Source: Pelargonium tetragonum (taxonomy: Eukaryota; Streptophyta; Magnoliopsida; Geraniales; Geraniaceae). From it: a stretch of DNA of 64,000 bases. Made by a program: the position numbers and the translations under genes. Below the pieces are notes generated by a model that had not been told where the DNA came from, made no database searches, and saw nothing but the letters and a program-made list of their open reading frames with translations. The stretch is taken from assembly GCA_036897445.1 (NCBI GenBank), contig JAYMTL010000030.1:1-64000 (forward strand), given 5' to 3'. Positions within the stretch are counted from its first letter, which is position 1. The number at the start of each line of letters is the position of its first letter. Below, one piece after another: positions 1-11,569 of this stretch.

Positions 1-3000
1 TATACCCAGCTATAAAAGAAAGGAACCCTAAGAGTACTGCTAATCTAATGTACAGGTATTAAGAAAGTTCTAGTTCTTTTAAACTTAAAAGGGGTGGAGG
101 ATACCCTCTTTTTATTATTCTGGATCTCCTCTAAGGAGTCCTATGACTGATTAATAATAAGAATTACCCTCGTTAATTCATATTGAACTCTAAACTAAAA
201 GCTATAAGTTTGTAAGGAATTTTGGAATGTTACGGATATGTCTATAGATTTTCACTGTCCCTAGGAACTAACATGAGTTGATGTAACCTATATTTTTATA
301 CTTTTTAGAGGGGACCCATAAGGGGAATACCCTTTACGCTGTTACTGAAGTCTTTTACTACACACCAGGAGTTAATACCAAGTAAGGATACTCCTACTAT
401 ATGGAAAAACTACGAATGAGATAAAACAATTCATCAAGACCTAGTAAAGTATAACCCAAAAGTATACATTACACAAAAGGTCCCCTTATACTGCTTTACT
501 TATTAGGGTATCTCACAGAGCCTTTGATTAGTTATCCTAGTAATAAGACAAGAATACTCCAACTGCCCTTTAACGTTTTTTAGAGAACTTAAATATCTGT
601 GCCGAAAATGACCGCTTCTTATATCTTCTAAGTGTAAATAAATGTAAAAGGGTCTGAGTTCTTTGATTATTAAGGACTTTTGAGAGATACACCTTAAGCC
701 GCCCTTTTTTCAAGGAAAATGACTAAGTCAATCAGAAAAAGAAACTTAAAATGAACCTAAAATATCTTTTTATCTGGGATGCTAGAAAGACTCTAACAAT
801 AGTTATGGAACAATCTAAAATTACGAACAATTACAAATACTCATTTAGAACAGAATTAAGCTCTTTTTAGGTGGTACCTTAAAACCTTGTCCCCAAAAAA
901 AGCCTCTCAATTCAATGTATATAATAGCTACTTTTCGAAACTTATTTGTATTTGTAGCACAGATTTTTTTTAAGGACTTAATTTCAATTATTAATATAAG
1001 ACACTTACATTTTAAAACTTTTATCGATTTTTACCAAATAAAAACTCCTGCAGGATAGAAACATACTCAACGCATACAAAAATTCAAATTTTGTCTCAAC
1101 TTGATGAAAGTACTATTTTGACATAAGTCTCCTGGCTAACACTTTTTGTTTGGATTATTACATTCTACAGCTTCTTAATACAAGCTAATCCCAAGGAAGA
1201 CAATAGCAGCAAGTCCGGCTCATAAGACTATATATGAAGATAGAGATTAAGAAAGCAAGTAGAAGTAGGTGTATTCATTATACTCTCTTACATTTCCCTT
1301 CTATCAATTGGTATTGAACCTTGTACTAAAAGAACAACTATACTATATACTATTAACTCTTATTCCATAATAACTAATAAATATTTAATAGAGTAATACA
1401 ATAACTAACTACTAAGTATAAGCTATGACAGGAAAGACAGTAGCTGCAATAGGCAACAACAAGCATAAGCCCTATATCCTATCTATTATTATTATGAAGG
1501 GTACATACCGGTCTAGCCGGGCTTCTAACAACTAGATTAGAGGGGTACAGCTTCTACTAATACTAAGATTAAGACTCAGAGAGGTCTTAAGAAAGCTATG
1601 ATAGGGTAGGTCTAACAAACTACACAAATTTTTCCTAATAAAGGATCGAGGGAAACCTGGAAAAAGCTAACTAATAGTTATGTTTAGTTGAATGTAGGAT
1701 ACCCCTAAAAGATTGTAAAACGATATTAATTAGAAGGAATACCCGGCAAAGAGTTAGGTTAGAGGGCTTGTGTAGTATGTATACGTACCTATTTCTAAGT
1801 CACTAAAAAACTGAGGATTTCGTGTAAGAAAACTTCATTTTCTTTTTATAGTATAGTGATTTTAGATAGGTCTATCTTGATTTGCGGTTCGACTAAGTAA
1901 TAGAGCTAATACTGGATAATAAAGTATCCTTACGGGCGTATCAAAGTATAAGGAGTTTCTTGCACTAGAGCTTTGTGTCCTTGAGTTTATATAGCAAGTT
2001 TTGCTCGCAAAAGCAGTACAGAAAATACAATAACTGCTAAAAGCATAGGGTTGAGGCATTTTGAAGGTTCCATAAATAGAATAAAATAAGCAAGGTTTCT
2101 TAAAAGCGAAAATCACTTAGATAGGGGTCTCTACAATACATGTATGTGTCTTGTCGAACTTTTATATTATGGAATTTCCTAATCAATTAGTAGAGTCTTA
2201 AAGTTCGGTAATACAGGAGGTTAAGAAGTTTTGATACACTTATAAAACTCCTTGCTGTGTTGATAAACGAGCAAGTTGGAGTACACGGATTTCAACTAAT
2301 GTTATAGGGAATAGGCCTACAAAAAGACTCCTCTTATATCTTATACTGACCAGGTATTCCTACCTAGGAGAGGGAGTTGGAAAGTTTTTGTTCTATTTAT
2401 ATTTTCTTTGACAGGCTATGGGTACCTTGACTTATTGGTTGGATTCTCTAAGCTTTCAAAAAAGTTTAGCTCGACTAAATTAAGCGGCATAAGTAAGGGC
2501 TTTATACTGACGGACAGCGTAGGATACCCCATTCAGATACTTATATTTTGGGTCCTTACAAAAGAGGGAATAAGGAAACTTTATGCTTATACTAATCACT
2601 GAACGGACGAAATCAAAAATATTAAGGTTACTCCGACCTAATACGAACCTTTATTTTATAATTCTTGTGCTCCTTAGAATAGAAGTCTGTCTTATTTATA
2701 ACCTTCGCGTTTAAGGGGAAGTTACGTAATTGTCCAGTGACCGAGTAAGGAACTTTATTAAAAGAAAAGTTTGAGCTTTCTTACATAACAAACAACATCT
2801 ACACTCTCTACTTGCATTTAGCTTAAAAGACGAACCAGAGAAAACTGCTAGAGGAAAACCTAGTAAGTAAAAAGGATCCTAGTTTAATTGATAGAACGAG
2901 TTTTAGACCTTTTATAAGGAGACAAAAGCTAAGCCCTCGTAGCGGCTACTTGTTAATAAAGGTAAAGAAGAAATATTATAAGATTTAGATAATTGCTTAT

Positions 3001-3829
3001 GGATTTAAATCAAAATCTGAGTATGGATAGGTTATCTTGGCCCTATATATATATTAAATGAAAAAAAAAAGTTATACTTTACTTTTGTAAAATTCTAGTA
3101 TCTCGGAATCTTAAGTTAGAGTAAGTCTTTATTAGCTTCCGCTTTGGATAAACTTTATAGGTAATAATGCGGAAAAGACAATAGGAATCCGTGGACTTAA
3201 TTAAAATAAGCATTACTTGGTTACCTCTTTCCAAGGGGCTTTTTACGGAAACCCCTGCTTTTAAAATGAAGGTTATGTGATTTCCTTAAATTTATGAATC
3301 AACTAAAAACTCTTTTTATTTTATACTGTTATAAGAAATAGCTAAAAAAATTCCTTGTAAAAATCACTTGCATTAGATTTGCAGAAGGCTTCTTTTTCCC
3401 TAGAAATTAAGCAGATCCTGTAACGCTGAATTTTTGTCTGTCATAGCAGAATGTTACTCTGAGGGTTTCGTATAAAAAAAGCTTTGTGATATTGAAATTT
3501 TATTAAAGTGTATGTGTTAAGCTTTGCCTTCCCCATACCTTGAAAGTAGTCTTTCTCTCGAAGTAATAGAAATTTTTATAACGTTTACTGGAATTTGAGT
3601 TGGAAGGTATCCCGTGTGGAATAAACAGGGCTCTTGTGGTTTCAAGACTAAAATTCTTAATTTAAAAGGGAGAAATAGAATCAAAAGGAATTCCAAAACC
3701 AAAAAAGGGTCTTTGTATAAAAAAGGAAAGGGGGTGACGCAGTTCTTATATTGAACTTCAAAGTAATTACTTATATAGAAATAAGAAATTTAATGGATGC
3801 ACGTGTTACTGAGTGAATAGCGTTTTTTG
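1..3829. other. Gene-free AT-rich stretch upstream of trnH
   Basis: I see no RNA gene here, and no open frame longer than 84 codons, none with a recognisable product. The sequence is a background of A/T runs broken by short G/C clusters of the form GGGG-n-CCC (for example around 305-330). Around 1340-1440 there is a low-complexity patch built on ACTAA/ATAA words. At 3043-3070 a short TATATA tract is followed closely by a run of ten A. None of this supports a gene. Confidence 0.7.
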
Positions 3830-3903
3830 GGCGGATGTAGCCAAGTGGTTACGGCAGTAGATTGTGAATCTACCATACGCGGGTTCGATCCCCGTCATGC
3901 GCC
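3830..3903 (+). tRNA. trnH-GUG: tRNA-His (anticodon GUG), bacterial/plastid type
   Basis: Decodes histidine codons in organellar translation. The cloverleaf is readable throughout: acceptor 3831-3837 with 3896-3902, D-arm GCC/GGC around AGTGGTTAC, a perfect five-pair anticodon stem GTAGA/TCTAC, loop TTGTGAA with GTG at 3864-3866, a five-base variable loop, and T-arm GCGGG/CCCGT around TTCGATC. The identity mark of tRNA-His is present: an encoded G at 3830 opposite the C at 3903. No CCA is encoded. The sequence follows plastid trnH closely, as expected for the plastid-derived trnH of plant mitochondria. One flaw: acceptor pair 4:69 is G-G, where the plastid form as I recall it has G-U. The flanks do not look like the plastid neighbour psbA. 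Regulation is not visible. It is the only confident gene in the window. Confidence 0.93.
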
Positions 3904-5689
3904 CTATGAGTATTCAAATAAAATCTATTAAAATGAAAACAGCTATTGGAAAAAGAAATTTTTGTTGTCTAAAAGGGAGTAGAAATGTAGAAGAAGTCCC
4001 GCATCACAGGATACGTTTTTTGTTATATAAATTGTCTTTTTTTCTTTTTATTAAGCAGTCCTTAGTGCAGGGAGATCTTTGATCAATGAATAGATAGACT
4101 TTACAAATCACTTCTCTTTTCTTAATTTCTTTAACCAAGCCCGTTAGAGCGCCCCTTTAAAGTGTTTCTTACCCTATTGCTTTTTTATAACGATACTTCT
4201 CCTTATCCCTTTTACTAGATTTAGTAGGTTTAGCTAAACGCTATAGGAGTCAGTCTTCCCGTGGTTAGCTTTTAAGCTTGATTTTGTTCTTTTATTATAG
4301 TTATTTATACTCCTTGTGAATGAAAGATAGGGGGTACCCTTAATAATATATTGAACTCATGTTACAAAAAGTAAAGCATGGAATAAGGAATAAGTAAGCT
4401 TACTTGAAATTTTTAGAATACTCTAACTTATGCTTAGCAAAAGTTTGAGTTGTGAGAATTTCAGTCCTTGGTCAATTCTTTAATCTGAGCCCATTTTCGA
4501 GCAATCCTCAATTTTCTTTATATAGTCTGGGAATCCTGAGGGAATGAGTAATTACTTAAATGGATATACTTTCATTTAGTAAAAAGGCAGAGTATAAAAA
4601 TAGACTTATTTGACTTGGATTTGATAATTTGTGGTAAAGCAACACATCAAATTTATAGTAAATCGTCGTAGGTTTAATTCCCGTTGATAAAATTGTCAGA
4701 GAAAGGGGCTTCGGTTCAAAATGCGGGAGGCCCTAAAAAGGGGTCCCCTGAGATTTTTTATTATATATAGAAGTCGAGTCCTTATCTTTTTCCAAACTTA
4801 TTACTTATCGTCCTTCACAAAGTATAAAAAGTCCCTGTATTGTGAAAAATGTCAAGGGGAGAAAAGTAGAGCTGCTCATATAGTATATAATACCAAATAC
4901 ATCTTCGAAACCTACTGTTAAAGGAAAGGCTGCAACTAAGGAATTTGAGCTTGAGAATAAAGCGAAAAGGGTCATGGGTACTTTCTAAAAAATAAAGACT
5001 GATTGAAGCTCAGATTGCGGGAAGACTACAAAGCTCGGTCTATTTTTTACTAACAGCTAAGAATGCTTATTATCTCTTTATGCTTTATGAGAGCTTCGTT
5101 AAAGCATATTATATGACTAGTGCTTATTGCTGGAAATTTCTGTTTCCCAATGAAAGGGGATCCCGATAATTGATAAAAAAACACTCCTGAATTCTACTTT
5201 GTCTAGCTAGAAAGGCATCCAAGTGAAAGGTTGCACTAACCCCCACTATAAGTAAACTTGTGTATATTTCTTTCTGTATTAAAACTTTTGCATATCCTCT
5301 GTTTTCTGGACTGTAAAAAGTAAGGAAGTTCCGCAAATTTATGACACAAATTCCAAGCTAAAGAAAGTAGAGTAAGCCCTTATAGGACGGTCAAGGAAAC
5401 CCCTAAGCTTTCGCAATTTTAGTTCCCAAATCTTTTGGTAGTAGAACCTCTCTATTGGACTTTCCTATTTCTTATGTGAAAAAGCGCCCCTTTAAGATAA
5501 AAGATACAGGAATCCTATTTTTCTAGGCCGGTAACAAAAGGATTTAGAGTAAGTAGGGCCCTTGAGTGTAGTATAAGGCAGACCCTAGCTCAACTTCAGA
5601 AAAGTAACGCGAGGCTCTTAAATATTAAAGGCACCCTTAATTCAAGCAGGTAAGTTCTTCTAAAGTTTTTGGAACTTAACTTATCCGTG
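3904..5689. other. Gene-free stretch after trnH
   Basis: No gene is seen apart from the weak tRNA-like trace listed at 4620-4692. An open frame of 72 codons at 3864-4082 runs out of the tRNA and is an artefact of the overlap. At 4735-4750 there is a short palindromic G/C cluster (AAGGGGTCCCCT), one of many in the window. Confidence 0.65.
4620..4692 (+). pseudogene. Weak tRNA-like trace, identity unclear
   Basis: A D-loop-like GTGGTAAAGC (4631-4640) is followed at roughly tRNA spacing by a T-arm-like GTCGTAGG-TTTAATT-CCC (4665-4682). The wording resembles the T-arms of plastid-type trnN and trnW. Placing the ends by tRNA geometry gives TTTGATA and TGATAAA, which pair at six of seven positions if G-U pairs are allowed. 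The anticodon arm does not pair, and the D stem is poor. It is either a decayed tRNA or coincidence; the identity cannot be assigned. Confidence 0.25.
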
Positions 5690-5752
5690 GGCGGATATAA
5701 ATAAGTGGAGTAAGGTGTTAGTGACTCATAATCTTGGAAATAGGGACTATAA
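5690..5752 (+). pseudogene. tRNA 5'-half-like relic resembling trnH
   Basis: The first 26 bases (GGCGGATATAAATAAGTGGA followed by GTAAGG) track the 5' half of the intact trnH at 3830, which reads GGCGGATGTAGCCAAGTGG. Downstream the likeness stops. Instead of a GTG loop there is ACTCATAATC, a CAT-type anticodon loop, and no T-arm or matching 3' acceptor follows. Possible readings are a second, partial and decayed trnH copy, a chimaera of two tRNA fragments, or chance. Confidence 0.33.
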
Positions 5753-7450
5753 AAAAGAATATTCATTTGTACTGAGAAGTTGTATAAAAACCCCTCTACT
5801 TTCTTGTTAAAAATATGTGTGGGGAATAAAAGAATTTAAGGTCGCAGTGTACGTATTTTTTACTAGATATTCTGCTTGCTCTTATTCATATTCTAGATAT
5901 TTTGTCCTTTATTTTTCTAGGGGCTTAAAAGTTAACTCTTATTAGTCATTTCTACTCTTATCTTAGAGCATCCCGAAGTAGAGTGCATTTTGCTTTTTTG
6001 ATATTTGATATAAAAGTTAAGATATAGATAGGGGCGAAGATCGCTAAAATTTCTATAGTAAAAAAAACCTCTTTAGAGGCAGTACACTCTTCCCCTGTAG
6101 TTTAAACACCAAGGAACTTTTAGGTATCAAGAACTCTGCAGTATAACCTAGTTAAAGAGAGAACACGTTTTACCTTGTTAGGTACTATAAAGGTTGGACA
6201 TGTAAATAGTGCAGTATCCTTTTTTCTTGTAAACAACCCCTAAAAAGTCCATATATAATATGAAGCCTTTTTGCTACAACTCTTCACCAATGTCCGGGAA
6301 GTAAGGGCAATTTCTTTATGCATGGACAGGGGGCAGGCCCTAGGAGCTCTTTTAGTATTTGTCTTGCCAATACCTCTATTTAGAACGAAATCCATACCAA
6401 TCAAAACTGAAGGCTCCCTTTAAAGAATCTAAAAGAAAGTGTTATTTCTTAGTTTTAATCAAGCAAACTAGATAGAGAAAACTTAATTAGGGAATACTCT
6501 TTTAGAGATACCCAGGGTTTTGACTCGCCCTGGTTTATCAACTCTTTTACACCTGTCAGAATATACCCCTGTTAAACCCAGTCATTTTGACTATTTTCAG
6601 CATAGGACTTAACTTTCATAGTTGCAACATAAAAACTTAACTCAGGTGACGACAAGAATATCTATATAATATATAAGGTAAGGGGCTAGCTGGGAACCAC
6701 TTTATTTTCCTCAAAGAAACTTTTTCCTTCCAATGAGTGCCTATGAGTGAAAAAAAGCTCTCTAGCATCTGTAAAAGTTTATACTACTCCCCCTCTTAGC
6801 ACGAAAAAATTTCCTTGCCAAGAGGGCGCTTTGTCTTTATTAATATGCTTTTTAATGTATTAGGATTACAAATCCGACTACCAAACTAAGGGCTAAAAAC
6901 AAAGGTTTGTAGAAGTGTTTCCTAGGTTAAAAGCTTTTTGCTAGACTAAAGGTAAGTAACTTTGCACTTTGTTAGTAGATCTTTAGAGTTTAGAACGTAA
7001 TGTACTCCGGTACTAAAGTCATATCGAGTAAAGAATCTAATAATATAATATAAGGAAATCTTATACTTAAATCTTGACAAATTTAGGATTCCTCTATTGG
7101 GATAACCTGTGTTCCTTTAGTAGTATTAAAATTCTGCGACATTTGACATTTATAGAGTTCTCTCCATTAAAATGAAAGGGTCCCCGGGAGGTCTGCGCGT
7201 TAACCCTAAGCCTCGGTTTTATTGAGCATTACTGAAATTAGTACAATGAAAAATTCTATTTTTATATTATGTCTTCGATTATTGCACCTTTGCCCTTTTG
7301 GACGATCCAACACTAGAATCTAGAATGGAAAGAGTAAGATTTATAAAATGAAGGACCCCGATTTCCTCAACTCGTATCCCTGCTCTAAAAAGTCTTTTTA
7401 TGGAGAATGCTGTTCAGCTACGTAATCAGTAGTGGATACCCGATTAAATA

Positions 7451-7470
7451 TTTGCGATTAGAACCTCTAC
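7451..7470 (+). repeat. Dispersed GCGATTAGAACC motif, copy 1
   Basis: TTTGCGATTAGAACCTCTAC. It shares the core GCGATTAGAACC with copies at 9867 and 48149 and a one-mismatch form at 32145. All four are in the same orientation. Function unknown. Confidence 0.45.
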
Positions 7471-9866
7471 ATTCCAGAAACGGGGCTAATAGCAAGGAAC
7501 GGTTTAACTAAGGTTACTTATTTCTAGAGTTCTTTTTAGAACCTTTCCCTAGAATTATAAAAAAAAAGAGTCTAAGCCCCGCTACTCCACTCCAGGGCAT
7601 TCGCTAAGGGCAATTAAATCAAAAATAATGAACAGCAGGACCTCTCGTAGTACTTGCAAAAGGGACTCTCGAAAGCTTTGTAAGGCTAAAATTCATTTTT
7701 ACCAGAAGTTGGCTGTAGTACCAGTACGTTAAAAAAAACTACGTACCTTTGAGATCGAAGGCTTAGATGTTACCACTCAATATTATTTAATAAAACAGGT
7801 TGTCAGCTTATAAAGCACACTCTCTTAAATTAGGTTGGTTTCTAGCTGCAAAAGCTTCTACTAGGATTGAGTCTCTCCGCTTGATTTAAGAAATTGAAAG
7901 AAGTTTTCCCTATATATTTTCAACTTAGGTTCTTATCATATTCGGATATTTTTAATGCTTACTCCTGTTATACAAATTGAAATACAAAGGATACCTAGCT
8001 TAGGAATAGCTAAAGTTGCGTATAATGTAGTTTAGTATATTTAAATAATAGATAAAAATCCTCTTTGCGGCGTATTATCCGTGTACTTTGGACTTTCTGA
8101 GTATCGAATACTATATAAAGATGAGAACTAGACCTTAAAAAAAGCTTGATCAAGTAACCCGCGGTAAAGCAGGGTATTTTACCGAATAAGAGGGGGGACG
8201 AACTTCCTCGGCTGGGTAGTCTAAAGAATTAACACGCTGTAAGGGTGAATATGAGGCGTTATAACTTTATGTTGGTAATAAAGAGAATTTTTTAGGCTTT
8301 TAGGAAAGTACTTAAAATCTAAATATAGACAAACTACTAACTTCGACTAAATTTAAGAAAGAATAGGGGGAGTCCTTCTAGACTTTGTAACATGGGTAGC
8401 TTTCTAAATTTCCGAGAGAACTATGTCTACAAACAAGTGGATCTTCAAAATCTGTTTTATTCGGTGGGTATGTATAATCGTATTGTGCCAAATGTTGCAC
8501 TCGGATACTGCTATATCCTAAGGGTTCCGCTATAAAGGGGAGTAAGAAATAACTCACATAGATAGCCCACGCACGCTTAAATCTGCTAAAAAAGGGTACT
8601 GTTATTTTGAGGTCGAGGCACCCCATAGCTTTACGCCAATAGGTTCCCAATTAAGTTTTTGACATAGTAAGCAGCAGAAATTTTAGTCATCAAATACTTA
8701 AGACTCTACCTTTCTACGACCAATCCGACTTGAACCTTGGCTTTTCCTTTTCATTCATAGGGTTGTATTCTACTCTCAAACGCGCATTACAAGAAATCTC
8801 CTTTACTAGTATACCTTAAATTACTTTAAACCCCCGTTTTCTACTTAAGTTGATTTATCCTAAATTCTTATTGTACGCAAAAACTTTGAGGTAAAACTTG
8901 ATATATAAATTCGGGGCTTTTTACTGATAACTAACTAGGTGTTCATTTCCCTTGAATCCTCTATTAAGCCTGTCAATTAATGTTACCGGTTTGCTAATCT
9001 GTGTGTGCCATTTCTTTATTACTATTATTACTAGGAGAAGAAGGACCAGAGTCTTATTCGGTTGTTAGTAAATCCCGGATACTAGTTAAACCGGGGCATA
9101 GTTTTGTTATGAAACTCACTAAAGATTATATGACGCCCTTAATTTTCTAGCTTATAAGCCCTGTAACTTCAATCTTGATTGTACTAAAATTTTAATGTGC
9201 TATGCAGCGAATCCTGTCTTTTACCATTCACTATCTTTTTCTTATTTTAGTTTTAGTCTATTTCATTATAGTATAAAGGTAAGACACTTTCACTTAATAA
9301 TACAAGGTATAAGCTAAAAAACTTATTCCATCGGAAAGGGATTTTCAGGGCGAAAGCGAATATCTTCTTTCTGTAACTGCTTTTTACTATCAGAATCACT
9401 AAAGTAAAGGTGTAGGTCTAAAAGGCTTAGGATTTGTTGTATTCTTCTTTTCCTGTATACTTTGTATATCTCGAGGATATCTCAGCTTTACTAAGTTAAT
9501 CAAACTATAAGTCCTCCTTAGTTAGTACTTTTTTATTTAGTTGAGATATTAAGCTGCCTTTCTAAATTCCATTGCTTTTTAGTTCGTAATAAAATAAATA
9601 GGCTTATCAACTAGAACTACTTTTCTTACTAGTTACTAGTCAAAAGTCTTCTATTAAGCGTAACTCTCTATGGAATCCTAATAAAAAATCTATCTTTCTT
9701 ATTATATTAAAGGAGAACTTAACAACAAGTAAATTCGTTAACAACTATATAAAAGAACAAGGAAAACTCACTATCAAGAAGTAAGTTTGTATTCTCTTGC
9801 ATTCTTTAATTATAGTATCTTTTTACAAGCAAGGCAGTAGAAAGATTTATAAAAAAATGTCTGAGT

Positions 9867-9886
9867 TATGCGATTAGAACCCTTGC
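9867..9886 (+). repeat. Dispersed GCGATTAGAACC motif, copy 2
   Basis: TATGCGATTAGAACCCTTGC, identical over all 20 bases to the copy at 48149-48168. An exact 20-base match is not expected by chance in 64 kb. Sequence beyond the 20 bases differs, so it is a short dispersed element and not a large duplication. Confidence 0.6.
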
Positions 9887-11569
9887 CTTTTTCTTCGTTT
9901 TTTGTTGTAAATCCTTGTTCTAAGAGATAGTTTAAGGAGTCTACCTAAGTATGGGGTAGGACTTGCACTCGTGTATTTACATAATATTCCTGTAATATAA
10001 AATAAAGCTTTTGCGTTCCTGTGTATCCAGGTTTCCAATTCCAGATAATCAAGCTTTTTTGGAGTATAGTATAACTGCCCCTAATTTTAATAAATATAAA
10101 GGGAAGCGTTAAGAGACTTTTCCCGGACTCTTGGTACTGGGGAATAGGGAATATTTCATTATATTATAAATTATAAGGTAGACGACAGCAGAAAATCTTT
10201 CCCAAGGAGAAACCCGGAGAAATAGGGTTACAGGGTCTTTAAATTTCGACCAAACCTTATAAACCAAGGGGTTTTCGAGTCAACTACGTAAAAATCTTTA
10301 ATTAACCGTTACCCGTGTTAATATCTCTATCTATAAGATGAAGTTTTAGCTGCTCGATACTCAAAGGCAATACTTTATTACAGAGCAATCCCACAATATC
10401 AATATAATTAAAGAAAAGGAGCTTCTAAAGCCCTAGTGCAGTTAGTGCTTAATCAAAAACAAGAAGTGTATAAAAAGTTTTTAAAAACGGGTTATTTACT
10501 TATAAAATATAGCTTTATAATATAAAAAGAAGTGCGGGACTATACGAGCAGAGGTCCTCTTTTCTTTTTATACTTACGGGGATACTTTTCTGTTCTACTA
10601 TAATAAGGCATATTTAGAAAAGTGCTTAAATTCTAGTAGTTAAAAATACAAATTCTACCTTTCTTCTCTTCTGAGAAAGTCCCGCAAAAAAGCCCGGGAC
10701 TCCCCCTGATATCTCAGGTTTCCGTTAATTTGAGGAACCCTGGTTTAGCTTATATAAGTTGACCGGCTCTACCTCTTATTTCTGTAAGTACCCCTTGCAG
10801 TTATCTTTACGAAATGGGGTCCTTCTAAACTAAAAAGCCACCCGAGTCCCAATTTCTTGATCTGCCTTACTTATATATTTCATAGCCTCAAAAAGTCTTA
10901 CACTTTCACGAGGATCACTTGGAAAAGGCACCCAAGTCTATTACTGGTTAGAGAGTACTGTGGAAGGCTGGCTGTTAGAACAAAAAGGGTATTCCCACGG
11001 CCCACAGGTTCAAGTCCGGGGAAACTAGGACTTTTAAGAAGGAAAAGGCTAGAAATAAGGGTTTCCAGATATTCTTATCCTCAACCTCTAAAAAAGATAT
11101 AACAAACTTCTGGAGGCTTAATCTGTAGAAAAGAAGCTCTTTATAATTAGACTTTTCACTTTATATGGAGCCCGATTCTAATTAAGAAACTGTGAGGGGT
11201 ACGGTGGAAATAACTTAAAAAGAAAAACATTTATAAAGAAAAAGAGTCTAAACCCAGTTATTCAAGAGCTCCTATTATTCCAAGGTTCTGGGAAGTCCCT
11301 CCCTATTTTAACTTTAACAAGAAATTGACCCGTTTAACTGTTCCGGAGGTATACAAGACAGGACAAAATCCTAGTAAATATTAAAGATTTCGGCGATCAG
11401 GGGCGGCCCCTATTGAAAAGGACCCTATAAAATATCCAAAACTTTGCAAATTTTCCCTCACTTCAGGTTTTATAATAATTAAAAAGTAAATCCAGTGGAC
11501 TCCTTGTTAGGCGGAGTTATAGTATTCTTTAGAGCTAAACTTCTCTAAGCTGTACGTACCTACCGCATC

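Larger units (their letters stand above)
5753..11560. other. Gene-free AT-rich stretch
   Basis: I see no gene in these 5.8 kb. The longest open frame, 90 codons on the minus strand at 8378-8650, matches no family I know and is within chance length. The stretch contains two copies of the dispersed GCGATTAGAACC motif (7451-7470 and 9867-9886). A T-arm-like word near 11004-11020 (ACAGG-TTCAAGT-CCGG) lacks the rest of a tRNA. Confidence 0.7.

Noticed and set aside
3864-4082. 72-codon frame starting inside trnH
   Set aside because: Overlaps the tRNA and has no family resemblance.
8378-8650. 90-codon frame on the minus strand with a hydrophobic middle
   Set aside because: Reads somewhat like a membrane protein, but no family is recognised and it is within chance length.
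9867-9886. GATTAGAACCC as part of the small-subunit rRNA motif GATTAGATACCC
   Set aside because: The likeness covers only about ten bases, no other rRNA landmark is nearby, and the same word recurs in unrelated contexts.
10920-11030. Possible class II tRNA (D-loop-like CTGGTTAGAG, then T-arm-like ACAGGTTCAAGTCC)
   Set aside because: No acceptor or anticodon stem can be drawn, and the spacing is too long.
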